Assembly (NCBI GenBank): GCA_038093975.1
Contig: JBBPTG010000300.1
Coordinates: forward strand, 1-27,195
Origin: Chalciporus piperatus
Taxonomy: Eukaryota > Basidiomycota > Agaricomycetes > Boletales > Boletaceae
Length of the DNA: 27,195 nucleotides
Direction of reading: 5' to 3'
This document shows positions 26,654-27,195 of the stretch, in pieces. The translations under genes and the position numbers were made by a program. The notes under the pieces were generated by a model that saw nothing but the letters and a program-made list of their open reading frames with translations, did no database searches and was not told the origin of the DNA. The stretch's first letter is position 1, and each line of letters opens with the position of its first letter.

Positions 26654-27195
26654 ATGCCAACGAAGATAGAGAGCAAATGTGAGTACAGTCATTGCAATGA
26701 GTGCGAGGATGATAACAGAGTGCTATCCAGCAGTGAGTCGCACCCCTACGAGGTTGGCAACCTACCGCACGAACTATGTGCGGACGATGCGACCGCGCAA
26801 GAAGATATACAGCACATCCTAGCACTGGATCACACAGAGCGCACCCAGCTGCTACAGGAATTCCATGCGCAGCAAGTGCATGTGGTGAAGTTATCAACGC
26901 TGAAAGGCGAGTACGAGCAAAACAGACGCAGGACAGCGATCCAGCGACTTCAGCGACGGAGCAAGATTGACGTAGACGCTGAGTATGTCCATGCGACCGA
27001 CGACCCGAACATCGCATGGGGAGCTACAGAACACTACCTCGACTACTACCTGTTGGTTGCAGCACGACGTGGTCTGCATGTTATCCTGCCTACAAGCCGA
27101 AACGATCCGAGCTATTCCTTCTCGCTCGATTTGCATCATCCGCAACGGGTGTGGAAAGCACGTTATGCGGACCTGGGCTTCGATCCAGCCGGACG
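26654..27195 (+). CDS. Unknown protein, N-terminal part (runs off the window)
   Basis: ATG 26654 follows an in-frame TGA (26651-26653), so it is the first possible start of a frame open for 180 codons to the window edge. The product begins MPTKIESKCEYSHCNECEDD, which has C/H residues that could bind zinc. A helical, charged stretch follows (DHTERTQLLQEFHAQQ; EQNRRRTAIQRLQRRSK). The C-terminal part of what is visible is WGATEHYLDYYLLVAARRGL then HVILPTSRNDPSYSFSLDLH, RVWKARYADLGFDPAG. I have a vague memory of agaricomycete proteins with a similar V-W-K-A-x-Y-x-x-L-G-F-D-P end, but no domain name. No intron is needed. Nothing visible indicates decay. Confidence 0.6.
   Translation, partial: MPTKIESKCEYSHCNECEDDNRVLSSSESHPYEVGNLPHELCADDATAQEDIQHILALDHTERTQLLQEFHAQQVHVVKLSTLKGEYEQNRRRTAIQRLQRRSKIDVDAEYVHATDDPNIAWGATEHYLDYYLLVAARRGLHVILPTSRNDPSYSFSLDLHHPQRVWKARYADLGFDPAG

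Noticed and set aside
26598..27017. Minus-strand 139-aa ORF
   Set aside because: It is antisense to the long plus-strand frame starting at 26654, which has better amino-acid composition and a clear start.

Overview
The window looks like a transposon-rich stretch of a filamentous basidiomycete genome, probably a mushroom-forming agaricomycete. The evidence is introns of 45-70 nt with GTAAGT/GTATGT-type donors, a chromodomain-bearing Ty3/gypsy element, Plavaka-type transposase pieces, a Crypton-like tyrosine recombinase, and the decayed FHA and DUF6532-like genes. No database was searched; family names come from recognised motifs.

Layout. 1-2439: 3' part of a Ty1/copia element with an open pol frame and its 3' LTR. 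2463-2956 and 10676-11107: two halves of the C-terminal part of a Plavaka-like transposase, split by a complete Ty3/gypsy chromovirus (2957-10675; 471-bp LTRs, 5-bp target duplication ATTTT). The integrase of that chromovirus is itself broken by a 573-bp solo LTR of another family (7650-8222). 11171-11426: fragment of that second LTR family. 11553-12200: C-terminal catalytic part of a tyrosine recombinase, cut by a third type of solo LTR (12201-12655). 12656-13020: hairpins and short tandem repeats. 13026-17475 (minus): a nine-exon DUF6532-like gene, now a pseudogene with four in-frame stops, a 32-bp tandem duplication and two solo-LTR insertions in exons, one of which holds another solo LTR. 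18103-20523 (minus): a 5'-truncated FHA/coiled-coil/tail-anchor gene (SLMAP/Far10 type). It abuts the N-terminal part of a second Plavaka-like transposase (20524-21769, minus), which carries a 416-bp insertion. 21967-22445: a small spliced gene on the plus strand. 22593-22978: a 140-bp direct repeat. 24262-24962: a two-exon gene ended by the first three bases of a 541-bp hAT-like MITE (24960-25500). 25949-26095: 3' piece of the third LTR type. 26654 to the edge: a partial unknown gene with a long open frame.

Main points. The chromovirus carries a legible life-cycle program. Its primer-binding site is a perfect 12-nt complement of the predicted 5' end of its own transcript, 32 nt from a TATA box (Tf1/sushi-type self-priming). 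A G GGT TTT slippery site, 6-nt spacer and 8-bp stem join gag to pol. A third ORF with two zinc knuckles follows pol. Several LTR families carry TGAGTCA (bZIP/Gcn4-like) sites; one has five at exactly 10-bp spacing. Nearly all premature stops in unrelated genes fit single C-to-T changes (CGA to TGA, CAG to TAG), which suggests a shared mutational decay process.
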